Assembly (NCBI GenBank): GCA_019188255.1
Contig: JAETXT010000007.1
Location: forward strand, 1,054,001 to 1,118,000
Reading direction: 5' to 3'
Source of the DNA: Verticillium longisporum
Lineage: Eukaryota; Ascomycota; Sordariomycetes; Glomerellales; Plectosphaerellaceae
Length of the DNA stretch: 64,000 nucleotides
Under the pieces are notes generated by a model, which was not told the origin of the DNA, made no database searches, and saw only the letters and a program-made list of their open reading frames with translations. Below, piece by piece: positions 23,501 through 35,158 of the stretch (position 1 is the stretch's first letter; each line of letters starts with the position of its first letter). The position numbers and the translations under genes are program-made.

Positions 23501-23717
23501 CTGTGGCTGTCCTTGATCTGATGAAGGCCTGGCGACCGTGAAGACAAACGCTTGAACTTAGGAGAAACAAGACTTGCGCATACAGGATGTGTAAAAGCAA
23601 ACGAGGCCGCCGTGGGACAGAAGAGTGAAAACAGTACCTAGAGGGCGTGTGGACATCGTCCATGTCGAGAGATGTGTAGCCAGGCATATCCGGGCGTGAG
23701 ACAACAACGGATGTCAT
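20572..23717 (-). CDS. C2H2 zinc-finger transcription factor, 5' exons uncertain
   Basis: Firm exons are 22340-21549, 21491-21243 and 21175-20572. The central part is Ser/Gly/Pro-rich and probably disordered. The finger region begins FHCPWEGQASCNHKAEKLKC, continues after a 67-bp intron (21176-21242, GTAAGT...ACAG) as NYDKFVDSHLKPYRC, and includes C2H2-like fingers ending HEREAH and HMRRVH. The C-terminus is basic (KSRKRKDAP) then Gln/Ala-rich. A 57-bp intron (21492-21548, GTGCGT, CTAAC, TAG) is free of stops and a multiple of three, so it may be retained. The first firm exon starts at an acceptor, so the start lies upstream. Candidates are an exon with MTSVVVSRPDMPGYTSL (23717-23638, ending in a GTACTG donor) and a segment with MTSEAPLDYSIPFTLDSDWG near 22976. 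The joins between these were not resolved. The target genes are unknown. Confidence 0.7.
21492..21548 (-). other. 57-bp stop-free intron of the C2H2 gene
   Basis: The donor is GTGCGT, the branch site CTCTAAC and the acceptor TAG. Splicing joins QLR to LDGQYHGQEM. The length is divisible by three with no stop, so retention would add 19 residues without changing the frame. Confidence 0.6.
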
Positions 23718-25905
23718 TGAGTCCTGGGCAGACTTGATTGAGTTCAGTCCTGGAGTGGGATGCAAGTCTCTCGGAACAAGAGATGTCGAGATAAAATGCG
23801 ATCCTTGGTGGCAAAGGGGTCTTATTTGAGAGTCTCAAGGTTGAGAGAAGTTGAGAGGGGGCTTGTAAGAGAGAAGGTAGTGGGCAATGCTTGGAGAAGG
23901 ACGTGTTGAGGGGATGCTGGGATCCGAAACTGATCAACAAGACGCAGGCGGTGGTTGGGCTGGAAAATCGGGAGTTGGGCTGAAAAAAGAAGACGAAGAA
24001 ACGAAGTTGGGCAGGATGAGGGGGCGACTGGGTTTTAATGGCCAAACCAGGCAGACCGCAGTGATCAACCGTGAGGAACGGGGTTGGGAATGGCTTCTTG
24101 CGTGGCCCTTGCAACCCCTGTCAGCATGATGCCCTTGCGCGTTGGCAATCTGGTTGAGCGCGCTGTTTGGTTGTGACGACGGTGAGGGCCATCACACAGG
24201 CCGCAGATGTGTGAGCTGGCTGTCGGAGACTGCGCTCGCGATAGGTTCGCTGTGTAAAGTTGGCGGTGACGGGATTACTTCCTTGATTTACAGGGGGATC
24301 CGCGGTGGGGATAGGAAGCGTGCCGGACCTATCGTTGGAACGGATGAGAAGACGTCCGCGACAGCGGTAAGGGATCATGGCTGCAGCGACAGCACATCAG
24401 TGCAGTAGACCACCACGACCACGCGCCGTCTAATCATGGGAGGGTGTTGTGCCCGTCTCCAACCCACTGGCAGCCCCTGTTTTCCCGACTCGAGACCTCA
24501 TGTCACCGAGTCATTTAATGTCGCGTCTTCATTTCCACCACTCGACGGTCCTGTCGATCATGGACATTACGTTTGAAGTTTCTTCGTGGAAGGACGGAGT
24601 AAACCGAATCGACAATCGCTACGTCGTGGCTCTGGCAGGTTTTCGCTGCGACAGAGTTTCATGGTGCGGGAACGGCGTCAACGGGAGGGCGGGAAGAAGG
24701 GCGACGAGAAGACGGTTGGTGCGGGAGAAGCCAGAGGTGGGTATGGCTTACGAGCCAGCGTCAAGCCGGCGGGCGCCCTTGGCGTTAACGGGGTGGGTGA
24801 TCGCATGGCTAGGGCGGAGACTGTGACCTCTTGAGCGCTCGGCACATGTTCCTCCATCTGCCGTTGTGTCAGCGAGTCAAGCGTGTTCAACGTCGAGTGG
24901 TCGCCGACGACGCCAACGTGACTGGCACGCACACCGGCTCTGGCACCGACATGCTCTCCTCACCAATTGCTTGCTTATCGCCTGGCCATTCCTGCAGATG
25001 CTGCATGAGGGCTCATGCAGGCCATGGCCACTTGCTCAGCGGGCTTGGCGTCGCAGGAGTCGGGCGTAGTGGCTCCTTGCCATGGGCGAGCAAAATGTCA
25101 TACGCCCTACTCCGCAAGAACTTTAGCAAATCGTTGCGGCTCCGATGATATCGCCAATGCCTCCTTGTTGATGATGTGTTTGACGCTGGGCCACCTGTTG
25201 TGCGGGCGGCCAAGGGGCAAAGAGGGGTAAGGAGTAAACAGGAGCAGTGACTGGAGGAGGGGAGCTGTCGTGCGATGTACTGACAGCATCCACCCAGCCT
25301 GGCAGGTGTGATCGATTTGAACCTGCCCGCATGTGTGTGCTGGCTATGCCGTATCGTCTCACTCTCTGCATCACAAGTGTCAAATGCAGGAAGGAAGAGG
25401 TGGTGTTCCATGGCTTCACTTTCCTCTGCCTTACTTCCCATACCTACCTAGGTACCTACAGTACCCAAGGTACCCAGATACCTTGGTACCTGGGTGTGGT
25501 AAGGTAGGTACCTAGGTAGGTAAGGTAGCTCGTGGTCCACACACATGTACGTAGTCGTTGTTTCGAGGTCATCGTGGAAATTGTGGAGGCGATTATCTGA
25601 TCAGGTCTTTCATAGCATCAGCTCTTGACACACATGCCCTGTTCTCGACCACATGTTACGTCGCGATCTTTGGAGGCTTCTTGAAGGCAAATTTGTCATG
25701 GGGGATTGCCCCGATATGATTCCTCGGTACCCCTGGCCAATCTCAAGTCTTCAGTCCTCACTCCGCTGCCCGGAGACTCAAGACGGCGGCCCGCTTACCA
25801 CGGCGCTATTGATATACTCATGCCATTGAACCATGCTAAAAATCTGAAACAATGGGATAACCGCTTTTGCTGCAGCTGTGGATCTACAAAGTGGCTTTCA
25901 TACCG
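23718..25905. other. Spacer containing a large TACCTAGG palindrome island
   Basis: The left part is the probable promoter of the C2H2 gene, transcribed leftwards. No gene is seen between 24.1 and 25.9 kb. Many short frames on both strands have no domain. The repeat island at 25440-25531 is annotated separately. Confidence 0.5.
25440..25531. repeat. TACCTAGGTA / GGTACC palindrome island
   Basis: About 90 bp are built almost entirely from interleaved copies of CCTACCTAGG, GGTACC and TAAGGTA. The block is strongly self-complementary and could fold into several hairpins. The same word family recurs in other spacers of this window. Confidence 0.85.
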
Positions 25906-27692
25906 TCATGCCTCGGCGCTTCCCAAGCTTGTGAGCTCAAGCAGCTTTTGCATCTCCAGCATCTCGGGCAGGCGCTCTTTGCCCATAGCGTCCTCCCAAA
26001 TCTCCCGAAGCTTTCTCTCCGCCATGGTGCCTTCAGTCCAAGCGACTTCAGCAAGCGACTGCTTCGTGTCCTTCCAGTCTCGTAAGTTGAGCAAACGGCT
26101 GACTAGCTTAATCTTACCAGCATATACTGCCCTCCACATATCGAGCTGCCGCTGGCCTTCAAATTCGGTTGCCAGCCCAGCCGAGGCCACGGCCGCCCCA
26201 AAAAGCACACTCCAGAGCCAGAGGTGCCGGCTAAAAGTCCCGGCTACCATGTCCTCCTCTTTGAGACAGATGTCATCAATGAGTTGCTCCAACAGCCAAA
26301 CAGTCAGGACGCAGTCGACGCGGCTGTCGTTGACAGCCATGAGCACGTAGAAAAAGGTAGCTATGTAGCTCGCCCTGCTACTCTTCGGGTCGCTGTTCAG
26401 CATCATTGTGATGTTGTGCTGTGGGTCGAAGCCTCGCGAGAGCTCCCAGTTGAGATTCTTTGTGTATCCCTGCCAGAGTCTGTCCCTCTTCGTCTCGTTG
26501 GCTTCCCACCAGCCGTATCGCGGCGCCTCCCTAGGTGGCAGGCTGCCTAGATCCCATAATGAGGTGAACAAGAGAGCAATGACCGTTGGCTGGAAGTCCG
26601 CCCCGATAACATCATGGAGTATTCCCACTTCACCCCTCTGCAGTCGGTCCCCTGCCCTATACACTCACTATTCAGCATCACGTGCCTCCAATGCAGCCAT
26701 CGGAAGCACTTACATCTCAAGCATTTGCTGTGCGGTATTGAGCTTGGCAAGGCTGTACCCGTTCTTTCTCAAGGTCAGTTCGTGCAAGCCTCGAAGGTGC
26801 TTCGAGGATGCATCCAAGTCACCAATGGCCCCCTGTTCCGAGTCATGTTAGTTGCCTCATCCGTCCAACCTTCACGTGTCCGAAGCATACCTCTGCCAAT
26901 GCCAGCGTTGCAATGGCGAAAACAGTGGTTTCTGTAAATGCTTGTTCTGGATCGAGGACTTGTTGCCGCGCAAACTCGTACGCAGCTGCTTTGTGGTGAA
27001 GGAATGGTACCATGACATGGTCAAGAGATCCGGTCACCCATGCCCATTGACATGCTGCGACGACGAGAGAACCATGCAACAGCCCTGGATGAAGGAACGT
27101 TCGTTGCATGCTGTACTGTTAGTCTGCAATCCAACGGCAACGGTGCAGGCGCTCCAAAGAACATACGTGAATACGTTCTGCCCTCGCTCGATGGGCGTTT
27201 GCCCTCGCACATAGAATGTTCTGACTGGTGAGTGGCGTCGTCGTTAGTGAATGTTCGCACATGGGCCGAACCCATGAACAAGAGTGATTCACGGGTTCTA
27301 GGATGTTCTTGCAAATAACCCACACTGATGGAAGAGCCATTTTGACTTGTTAGACAATTGATAGTCCTTGCCAAACCCAGCAAAGGCATGGCTGGTCGGC
27401 AGGAGAGACGTCGGACTGGGAGTAACTGTGGGTCGAACGAGGACGGCGTCCGGCGGCGTCGTTTTTCTCTTGGCCTCTGCAGGCGGAGGATAGCGGCATT
27501 GTGTGCCATTCTGCAGACAATTGGTGCTATGTTGAACTGAGCGTCAGACTGGTCCGTCGCTGTTTTCGCGAGCACGAGGACTCACCAGAGCGGCTTTCTT
27601 TCGTCGCATCGGACATGGCGCTCCTTGCAAACAACACACCCATTCTTGCTACGGCGGTGAAACTTGCGAACTCGCGTCTTCGGGGGTGCCAT
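25906..27692 (-). CDS. Zn(II)2Cys6 transcription factor with Fungal_trans_2-type domain
   Basis: Six exons give 485 residues and the frame closes exactly: 27692-27586, 27526-27324, 27224-27167, 27110-26891, 26832-26714 and 26656-25906. All introns (57-99 bp) have GT and AG ends. The start MAPPKTRVRKFHRRSKNGC leads into the binuclear cluster: CVVCKERHVRC, then DERKPLCTNCLQNGTQC (CX2CX6CX6CX2CX6C), followed by a basic stretch (EAKRKTTPP). An intron interrupts the cluster. The rest matches the PF11951 (Fungal_trans_2/DUF3468) style: PGLLHGSLVVAACQWAW, FLHHKAAAYEFARQQVLDPE, then a long helical C-terminal region. The donor of exon 2 (GTGGGT) is the least certain join. The family regulates sterol, secondary or carbon metabolism in various fungi; the target is unknown. 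No metabolic cluster adjoins it. Confidence 0.82.
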
Positions 27693-29130
27693 CTCGCGGG
27701 CGTTTCCTTGTCAGCTGTGCTGACATTGCATGTCGTGCTTCAACCGCCTTGAAAGCTCCCTCGGTTGCCTTGGCTTCGTGACGTCGTCACTTGTGATTTT
27801 TTTCGAGGTCTTGAAGGAGTTTTTCGCTGACAACGACGCAGATAGTGCGATCTTGCGTCGTACCTGTGGCAAACAGGTGAGATACAGTCAATGGATTATG
27901 TGCGAGATCTCACCATCGTTTCCCATCATGGGAATGAGGTCACGGCTAGCCTCACGTCACATGAGGAACCCATCAGTCCTAAAGGAACAGATCCAGCAGA
28001 AACGATGCAACTAATTGGCTGCCCCCATTTGACGCTAGAGTGCTACACGAGAGGTGCATGAACCTGGTCCAATCGGAAATATCCATCAACGCCCACTACG
28101 ACCCGCACTGCTTAGTCATTCATCCCACATGCCCTTCACAGTTTCCCAAGGAGTCGACTGGAGATTTCGTTCGAGAAGGAGATCCCTTGCAGGGTCAACA
28201 GCTAGAATGACGGCATGCGACGGAGTTCTTATACTACCTAGGTACCCTATGTGTCAACCATGTTGATTGAAGGTCATCCACTTGCTATTAGGGCTGGGGC
28301 TGTCGTCTCCCAAGTCCCCTTCGGCGCGCCCGATTCAATACCGAAACATGCTCCTCAAGCACTGGCCGCGGAGGGGAGCCAGCGACATTCCTGAAGCCTG
28401 GATTTGTCTCCCACCGACAATCTGTCCAAACTGGTGATGGACTGGATGCATCTGTTGCGAGCTAAAAGAAAAAAAGGGGGACATGAATGTTAGCAGCTCG
28501 CATCGACAATAAATGCTACGTAGCAGCACAAGGTACCCAATGTTGTAACACCTTTAGACATCAGTGGAATACTTCTATCTTTCAAGACGAACGACATCAA
28601 GGTTGCGGCTTACATTTACTGTTTCTCACGAAACCAAGGATGTCGTTGGCAGGCATGATGTCCCCACGCTGTGGCAACGCCTCACGTGCCGGGAGGACGG
28701 CTGATTTTACGTATTCGGGTCCGAATATGCGTATTCATCGTCAAACACCATCGCCCTTTGCCCACTTTTCCCCATCGATTCAGTCATCGCTATTCAGGCG
28801 TATGGGGAATTTTCGTTTTTTTTCCCGAGTTAATTGAACCGGAGCAGGCGCAAGGTCCTCAATTGGGGGTCTGCGTCGTCGATAGGGGTAGTTTCATGAT
28901 GATACCTAGGACTGTTTTTAGACTACATGGCATCCACACCGTCGTCGTTTAGTTGATATATGAGGCCCTCGTTTTCACATGATGCGTTCCATCCAAAGCT
29001 CTCAGCGTTGACTGTTTACCGTTGGGACCGAATCTCAAGCTTCGACAAACCTCGACCCGACGACAAGCCCACGAACTTCTACCGACCGAGTCTATTGTTC
29101 TTCACGACATCTTCACACGCAGATCCCATC
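27693..29130. other. Divergent spacer between the Zn cluster regulator and RTA1 genes
   Basis: About 1.4 kb hold the two promoters. A single ACCTAGGTACC element lies near 28237-28246. The last 150 bp before 29131 look like a leader (CGACAAACCTCGACCCGACG...). No gene is seen. Confidence 0.5.
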
Positions 29131-30062
29131 ATGTCTGGTGTCAGCTACGATGCCGAGGGGCCTCCTTTTGGTCCCATTGTCAACGGCACGCAGATTGTCT
29201 TTTACCACTATCTTCCAAGCCAAGAGGCAGGCTGGACTTTTGTTGTCATATTCGGACTGGCTACGCTTATTCATATATTCCTGCTGTTCAAGTTGCGCGC
29301 TTGGCACTTTCTGCCGCTCATCCTGGGCACCATCGGTAGGAACCATTGTCGCGGCACCTCAAACCCCGGCCCTGCTAACTGTGCGTGCCAGGCGAGGCGT
29401 TCGGCTACTATGGACGAGTGATGGCCCACAGCCGTCCGAATGTCGCTGGTCCCTTCATCATCCAGAACCTCCTGATACTGGGCATGGCCCCGCTCATCGC
29501 CGCCACAGTGTATATGAGCCTCAGTCGAGTGATCAAAGCGCTCGACCTCCGCGAGCACCTTCCGATCAGTCCAAGGCTCACGACGGCGTTCTACATCATT
29601 GTGGACATTGGGTGTTTTGTCACCCAAGTGTTCGGTTCAATTATGCCGGCATCCGGTGACCCCCAGGGTATCGCGCTGGGCAGGAACCTCATCATCGGCG
29701 GGCTGATCGCGCAGCTCGTGGCGCTGTCCCTCTTCACGTTTTCCAACCTTCACGCCCACCGCTGTGCTAAGAGACTGGCGATGGTGAAGGTCGGAGGACC
29801 AATTCCACTGAACGGCTCGCGATACTTCGCGGCCAGCTACGTCGCGACTCTAGCCATGTTGACTCGGGCGTTGGTCAGGGGTGTCGAGTACTTGCAGGGC
29901 GGCGATGGCGTCGTCATGAGCCACGAAGTCTTCCTGTATCTGTTTGACGCCGTTCCTATCACCCTGATTCTGGTTCTTTACATGTTTATTCACCCAGGAC
30001 GACTGGTCAGGGAGGCCGGCAAGAAGAGTTGGGGCATGGAGTTGTTGGAGTCGAGGCACTGA
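29131..30062 (+). CDS. RTA1-like seven-helix membrane protein
   Basis: RTA1/RSB1-type proteins are fungal seven-helix membrane proteins linked to resistance to 7-aminocholesterol and to export of long-chain bases. Exons are 29131-29335 and 29392-30062 around a 56-bp intron (GTAGGA, GCTAAC, CAG), giving 291 residues. Visible features are FVVIFGLATLIHIFLLFKLR, then GEAFGYYGRVMAHSRPN directly after the intron (a family hallmark between helices 2 and 3), LILGMAPLIAATVYMSLSRV, a helix with FYIIVDIGCFVTQVFGS, the loop GRNLIIGGLIAQL, and the end LVLYMFIHPGRLVREAG. The start ATG lies after the leader, in good context. The frame is intact. The substrate is unknown. Confidence 0.88.
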
Positions 30063-32764
30063 TGCGTTGGCACCGACATGTCTTGAATTACATGTATGGG
30101 GGGGGCACGAACGACGTCGGGTACGTGCAAGCGTCGATTAATAACCGATCCCTGGGCGGTGGCGCTTTCGTTTACCAGGTTTCTATTGTTTTAATTGAGA
30201 GTGGCATTCGGCACATGAACCATCTGGTAGTTGTGTGAGGATGACTAAGTCATGTCTTCCTGCTTTTGTTCTTATCTGTTCCTTTGGCTTTGCCCGTGCA
30301 TGCATTCACACATTGGCAGGCAATGTAGTAGTGTAGTACCTAAAAGTAGGTAAGGCAGGTGAGGTGATGCATCTCAGAGTTAGGGTCGATGCACCAACTC
30401 GGTCAGGCTCCACGGCGCTAATATTGGCCGTTCTGGTGCTGGTGCTGGTACAGTAACACACCTTGTTACACGCACACACATGCACACATTCGCTCCGCCC
30501 GCTCTGTCCGCTTTGCCATGTTTGCCCGCTTTTCTGCCTGGGGGGAATATGTAGGTCGGTTTTCCAATACCGGTTCGTCCCCGCCGCCAGAACAAGGACC
30601 CTGACTCCCCGAGATCTGTCAGATTTCCCTTCCGCTGATCGGCCGACTGGGCACCATGACAGACCTCGTACGCACATACACGATGAGATCGCTCTCTCAC
30701 CCCTCGCCCCTCGCCCCTCGCCCCTGCCCTGGAGAGGTGGGTAGTGCCCGGTGCCCGATCTCTCGTCGCCATTTGATTCTTTCTGAGGTCGAGCAGACTG
30801 CTAGGGGGCGATCGGGCGACAGCATCGCCCAACGAAGTCCACGTGTGACCCACGATCCAGACCCTTCCCCAACGCGGCGCGTTGGCTGCCGTCATCAGCC
30901 GACGTACCATGTACGCACTTGTCTCCGGCCAAGCGGTCCCTCATCCCGTAGGTAAGGTAGTCGGGGTCAGGAGACGACCCAGTCACGGCGCAGCTTGGCT
31001 CAGCTGAGCTGAAGCATAGTTTTCTGGCGATGTGAGGTGTTCGACTTTTTTTTATGACCGGGATCCAATGGAAGCGATGGAGAAGGGGTCCCTTTCAGCG
31101 GGCGCCTCACTCTCTACGTGGGAACCCCCCTCTGTGCTGCCCGTGTACATGTAAAACAGGGCCGCCAGAATTGCTTTGCCTCGCCTTCCCTTGCATCGCG
31201 CCGAGGCGCCCATTCAACAAACTCGCCTCACCACCTCAGTCAGCAGAGATGAGTTTCTTTTCCAGCCATTGAGATCGATGCTTGCCCGAGTGGAGTGGGC
31301 ATCAAGGCATGGCCTCATGCAGAAGCAGGTTAGGTAGGTAAGGTACCTTAGGCAAGGTAGGTAGGTAGTTGGGCATGTCCATCGTGTCGTAACGCTTCAT
31401 GCCTAACCCAGCTTCCTGTCACCGCTTTTCTCCCTGCCAGGTACTTCCCTGCCCCGACTCATCCCACCCGCTACATCATGTCTACCCCAAAACCCCTCGG
31501 GCAACAACAACACCACCCTCTTCCTTCGCCTGCCATCGGACGAGCCTCTGTCTGTGGTTGAGTGATCATCGTCACGGCCCAACGGTGCCCTACGGCATGA
31601 GCATCCTCCGTCTTGCCTGTTGAGCCCTCCACCCAATCACGAATCCAACCCAATCCAGTCCCACCCCCCTTTAAGACCATATTGTCGTCTGGGGTACTCC
31701 CTGACGGAAGCATCGCTGTCGTTCAACCTGTCGTCACTTTTGCTTCATGGGTCAAGTTGCAACCTCACCACGATAGACGCCGATCCTCCCTTGCCCACAA
31801 CGTGCCTCATACCACAACCCCCCCCGAAAGTCACCAGCGCCAACCGAGCCGAAAAGGAGGAACCCCAGAGAAGCCGCGAGACCCAATCTTCTAGTGCTAG
31901 TTACCTCCCCCTGGCAGTCACGTATCCTCTGGACCATGCGGCAAGTCTACGCTTGAAACCACAGTCGTCCCGTCGTGTTGGTGGCTGGGCGATCGCGAAT
32001 TCTGACCATCCTAGCCACGCGCTTCACGCCCGGTCCTTGTTCTTTTCGCCGCTCACCCTCGAACGGGGCATCCGTCAGACTATCACTGCCTTCTCGACCA
32101 GGATCAACCTTTCTCACTTCTCTTGACCCCGGGTCCCACTCAGAAACCATTCCAAGCAAACATAAAATGCCTCCGATCCGATATCTCTAGCCGCCATTCT
32201 CGACCACGCTCATCCTTTAACCCCTCGTCCGCCCTGGGAAACCGTGTATTTGATCTCTTTTTTGGTTTGCGCCAGCAAGACAAAACACCGCACTAATACT
32301 CTAGTGTTTGCCGTCATACCTTCCCCCCACGCAGACAGACATACTAGAAGGACCCCTTCAGTTGCTTTCTCGTGGAGACAGGTCCTTTTTTCTTACCTCT
32401 TGGGACCGATCACCTGCCACTTCACCTTTATCCACACCGCCTTGCGCCAACCAGGTGCGCTTTCCCAGGAGCCCTTACCGAGACGAGGTCTATTCTACCG
32501 TGGATTCCCTTGTGTGTCTGTGGAAGCCTTGCCCCAGGATTACCAGGAATACTTGGACCAAGAAGAAAGAGACTATTTCCAGGACACTGTCGGACTCCAG
32601 GCTACCTAGCTTGTCCAGTTGAGCGGAGCCCCTGCTCTTATTTCATGCAGTCTTCCCACGCCAGGCTCTCAGGATTGTTTATTGCACAGCGCTATTTGCT
32701 TCTATCACTTCAGACCAAGGAAACAGACATGAGCCAGCCGGACATTGCCTACAGGAACACCATC
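30063..32764. other. 2.7-kb spacer, right part a long pyrimidine-rich leader
   Basis: No domain or splice-supported frame is seen. From about 31400 to 32764 the plus strand is rich in C and T with many short frames, which resembles the long leader of a regulated fungal gene reading into 32765. TAGG elements lie at 30339-30363 and 31329-31369. Confidence 0.45.
31329..31369. repeat. TAGGTAAGGTACC repeat cluster
   Basis: Interleaved TAGGTAGG, AAGGTACCTTA and GGTAGG words of the same type as the other islands. It lies in the spacer upstream of the gene at 32765. Confidence 0.7.
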
Positions 32765-33867
32765 ATGTCCAACGGACCCTGGAATCCTTCACGGAGGTAT
32801 GGACCTCCCTTGGCTGAGAAATGGCACTTGCAACGCGGCCTGCGACTGACACGTTCAAAGTTCGATATACAGTGATACCTTCCAAAATGGAGGTTTTGAT
32901 AACAATTTCTATCGAACAACAACAAGGTATGGACAAGAATACTACGCCAGACGCGAGGCCTATTTCTTCTCCCTGCATTCTAATGCGTATTCGTCAGTGT
33001 TTCACAATATTCTCCTGCCGTCAGTTCATACAACCTGCCGTTAGGAACCAACGGCCATCATGCGGCAGCCACATCGTACTCTACGCGGCCGTTATCCGGG
33101 TCGCACGGCACCAGTGGTGCAGCTGCATACGGGTCGTATAAGAGTACGACTTCGCAAGCCTGGGACTCTCAGGGAAGATACTCGCCCACGGACTCCGTAG
33201 ACGACATTATTGCTTCCCCCAACCTTTCAGATTACTCTTTAGAGAACGGGACCGAGCCGACGTCATCAGGCAAGAACAAGTCCGGAGGGAAGACTCGTCC
33301 CCGGCGTCGACCCTCAAACCGCGATGAATTTGATGGTCCACACCAGTTTCTCGCTCGCCCCCACAAGATTATGTCGCGCAACAAGAGCGTGAGCTCCCTC
33401 ATCTACCCACGAACCTCCTTGTGCAGGAGCAAGATTCGGTCCTGTCGCAAGTCAACGATCGACTATCACAATGTGCTTTCGATTTTGTCGCCAAATATCA
33501 GTTCCCCATTCCTCTCACCCAGGACATGCGACCGGTTGAACGGCCACAGGACCGCGAGTGGACCGAGTGGGTATATCTTCTCAAGCGACTGGCGACGAAG
33601 CGTCGCATCCCCGCACGGGTCCTGTACAACGGCCAGATCAAACAGTTTGTCACCATTCTGGAGAACTCACTCGAAATGCGACATGCTGCGAAACACCAGA
33701 GCCGGCCTCTGAAGGACGACCGCAACATCCTGCAGCTCATCTCGGCGGGGATACAGGTGGCCAAAATTTTGAAAGATGCGAGCGCCATGAAATATCTCGA
33801 CCAGTTATACGTTCAAACGGAGAAGCAAATCCAAGATCGGGCTGCGGCGGCGCGGTTCCGGGTTTGA
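32765..33867 (+). CDS. Conserved-looking protein of unknown function (frame broken once)
   Basis: Exons are 32765-32796, 32873-32926 and 32998-33867, with introns 32797-32872 (GTATGG...ACAG, CTGAC branch) and 32927-32997 (GTATGG...CAG). The start is MSNGPWNPSRSDTFQNGG. The N-terminal half is Ser/Gly/Tyr-rich and probably disordered. A basic patch (SGGKTRPRRRPSNRDEFDG) follows and could be a nuclear signal. The C-terminal 150 residues are compact and helical-looking: SQVNDRLSQCAFDFVAKYQF, DREWTEWVYLLKRLATKRR, NGQIKQFVTILENSLEMRH and LQLISAGIQVAKILKDASAM. I have the impression this block is widespread in fungi, but I cannot name a family. The frame breaks in CCC 33406-33408; one added C joins SLIYP to the next frame and gives 318 residues. 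The long upstream leader hints at regulated expression. Confidence 0.72.
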
Positions 33868-35158
33868 GGTCTTCACCCCCTTTTGTGCCCTCTTTTCAGC
33901 ACTGGTGTTCGTTCTTCTGGGGCTTCTTGTTTTCATCCTCTTTATGTTTTGCTTTGCGCCCGTCGCTCTCATGATCGAGCAACGACCCAGAGGGTGTCTC
34001 CATGTTCCAATTCGGAGAAGGCTGTGTCCCATCCTTACAAGTGTCAGAGCGGTGGGCCGTACTACCTTGACGACATGCATACACGCTACTACCCCGTCGA
34101 TGTTGCGGGAGAAAGGATGAGTTGAGCAGCAGGCCTAGAGACCGGGTTGTCCGGCCATGCCCCTGTTTGATGACGCGAAGCACCAGGTCTCTATCTCATC
34201 AACCCAACCCCGGTCCAGGATACCACAGATAGGACTGACGAACTCATGTACCTCATGAATTGACAATGACCATTTGAACAACCCAAAGTTGACAGAGTTG
34301 CGTACTTGACTTGCATGGGTGTGACTGACGTGTGCTGTCGTGATGTGTGTCTATTTGAGGTTCTTTGTTATGGGGTTGCTGGGATTGGTCAAGCAAACTA
34401 TCGGTCTTTGAATCCCGAGTGCCAGCTGCAAGTTCCAACTTGGACCGCGAGTCTCCCAGATGTACGGTTGGGCGAGTCATTCTGAACAAGCAGGAATAGA
34501 CTGTTGTTCTGTTGTTGGTTCTTCATGAAGAAGTGACTCCATCGTGAGAGTGGCCCTGTTGCTGGCCAATTGCAGCGTAGCACGATCCGAATCAGGTCGT
34601 CGAGCTCGGTGTCCAAAATAGGACTAGTGAAGGTCGCCTACGGGGTCTCTGTAGCAAACCGAAGCGGAAGCTGATTTGGCAGTTGACGGTGTTTAATCAA
34701 GCTTGCATCAGGGTGGGACAGGCAGGAGCGGTGCGAGCTGCCGACTGTTGGTCTGGCTGGGCAGGACCAACCCCAGGGTCTTCGGCACCTCTTGAGAGGG
34801 AGCGTCTCTCTTCTGCTTCTCGTCCCGTCACAACCCCGGCGCTGACGAGAGCACCATGGCTTGAGACATCTCGAAAAGGACCTTTCGCGGAGCCGATTTA
34901 TGAGATATAAAAGCCAAACAAACATGCTCTGGTAGCGACACATTCACGACGAACGAAAGATCGCCAACATTGACCATTAACGGCGGCGACACGCCAGGGT
35001 GAGGTGGGCGCGATTGACGAAAACGCCTTGCGGGAGAGACCCGACCGTCAGCCAGGTGTGGGACGACAACGCCGTCTTAATCAACGACGACCAGCGAACG
35101 GCTCAGTGCATCATCCCACCGAGTTTCCCTGGTTCGTGACATCACAGTCAGCCCTTGT
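33868..35158. other. Spacer and probable leader
   Basis: No gene is seen. The minus-strand frames 34253-34489 and 34638-34943 lack any domain. The stretch before 35159 is a probable leader. Confidence 0.5.

Noticed and set aside
25280..25350. tRNA-like box B (GGTTCAAATC on the minus strand)
   Set aside because: No matching T-arm stem, A box or acceptor stem could be drawn.
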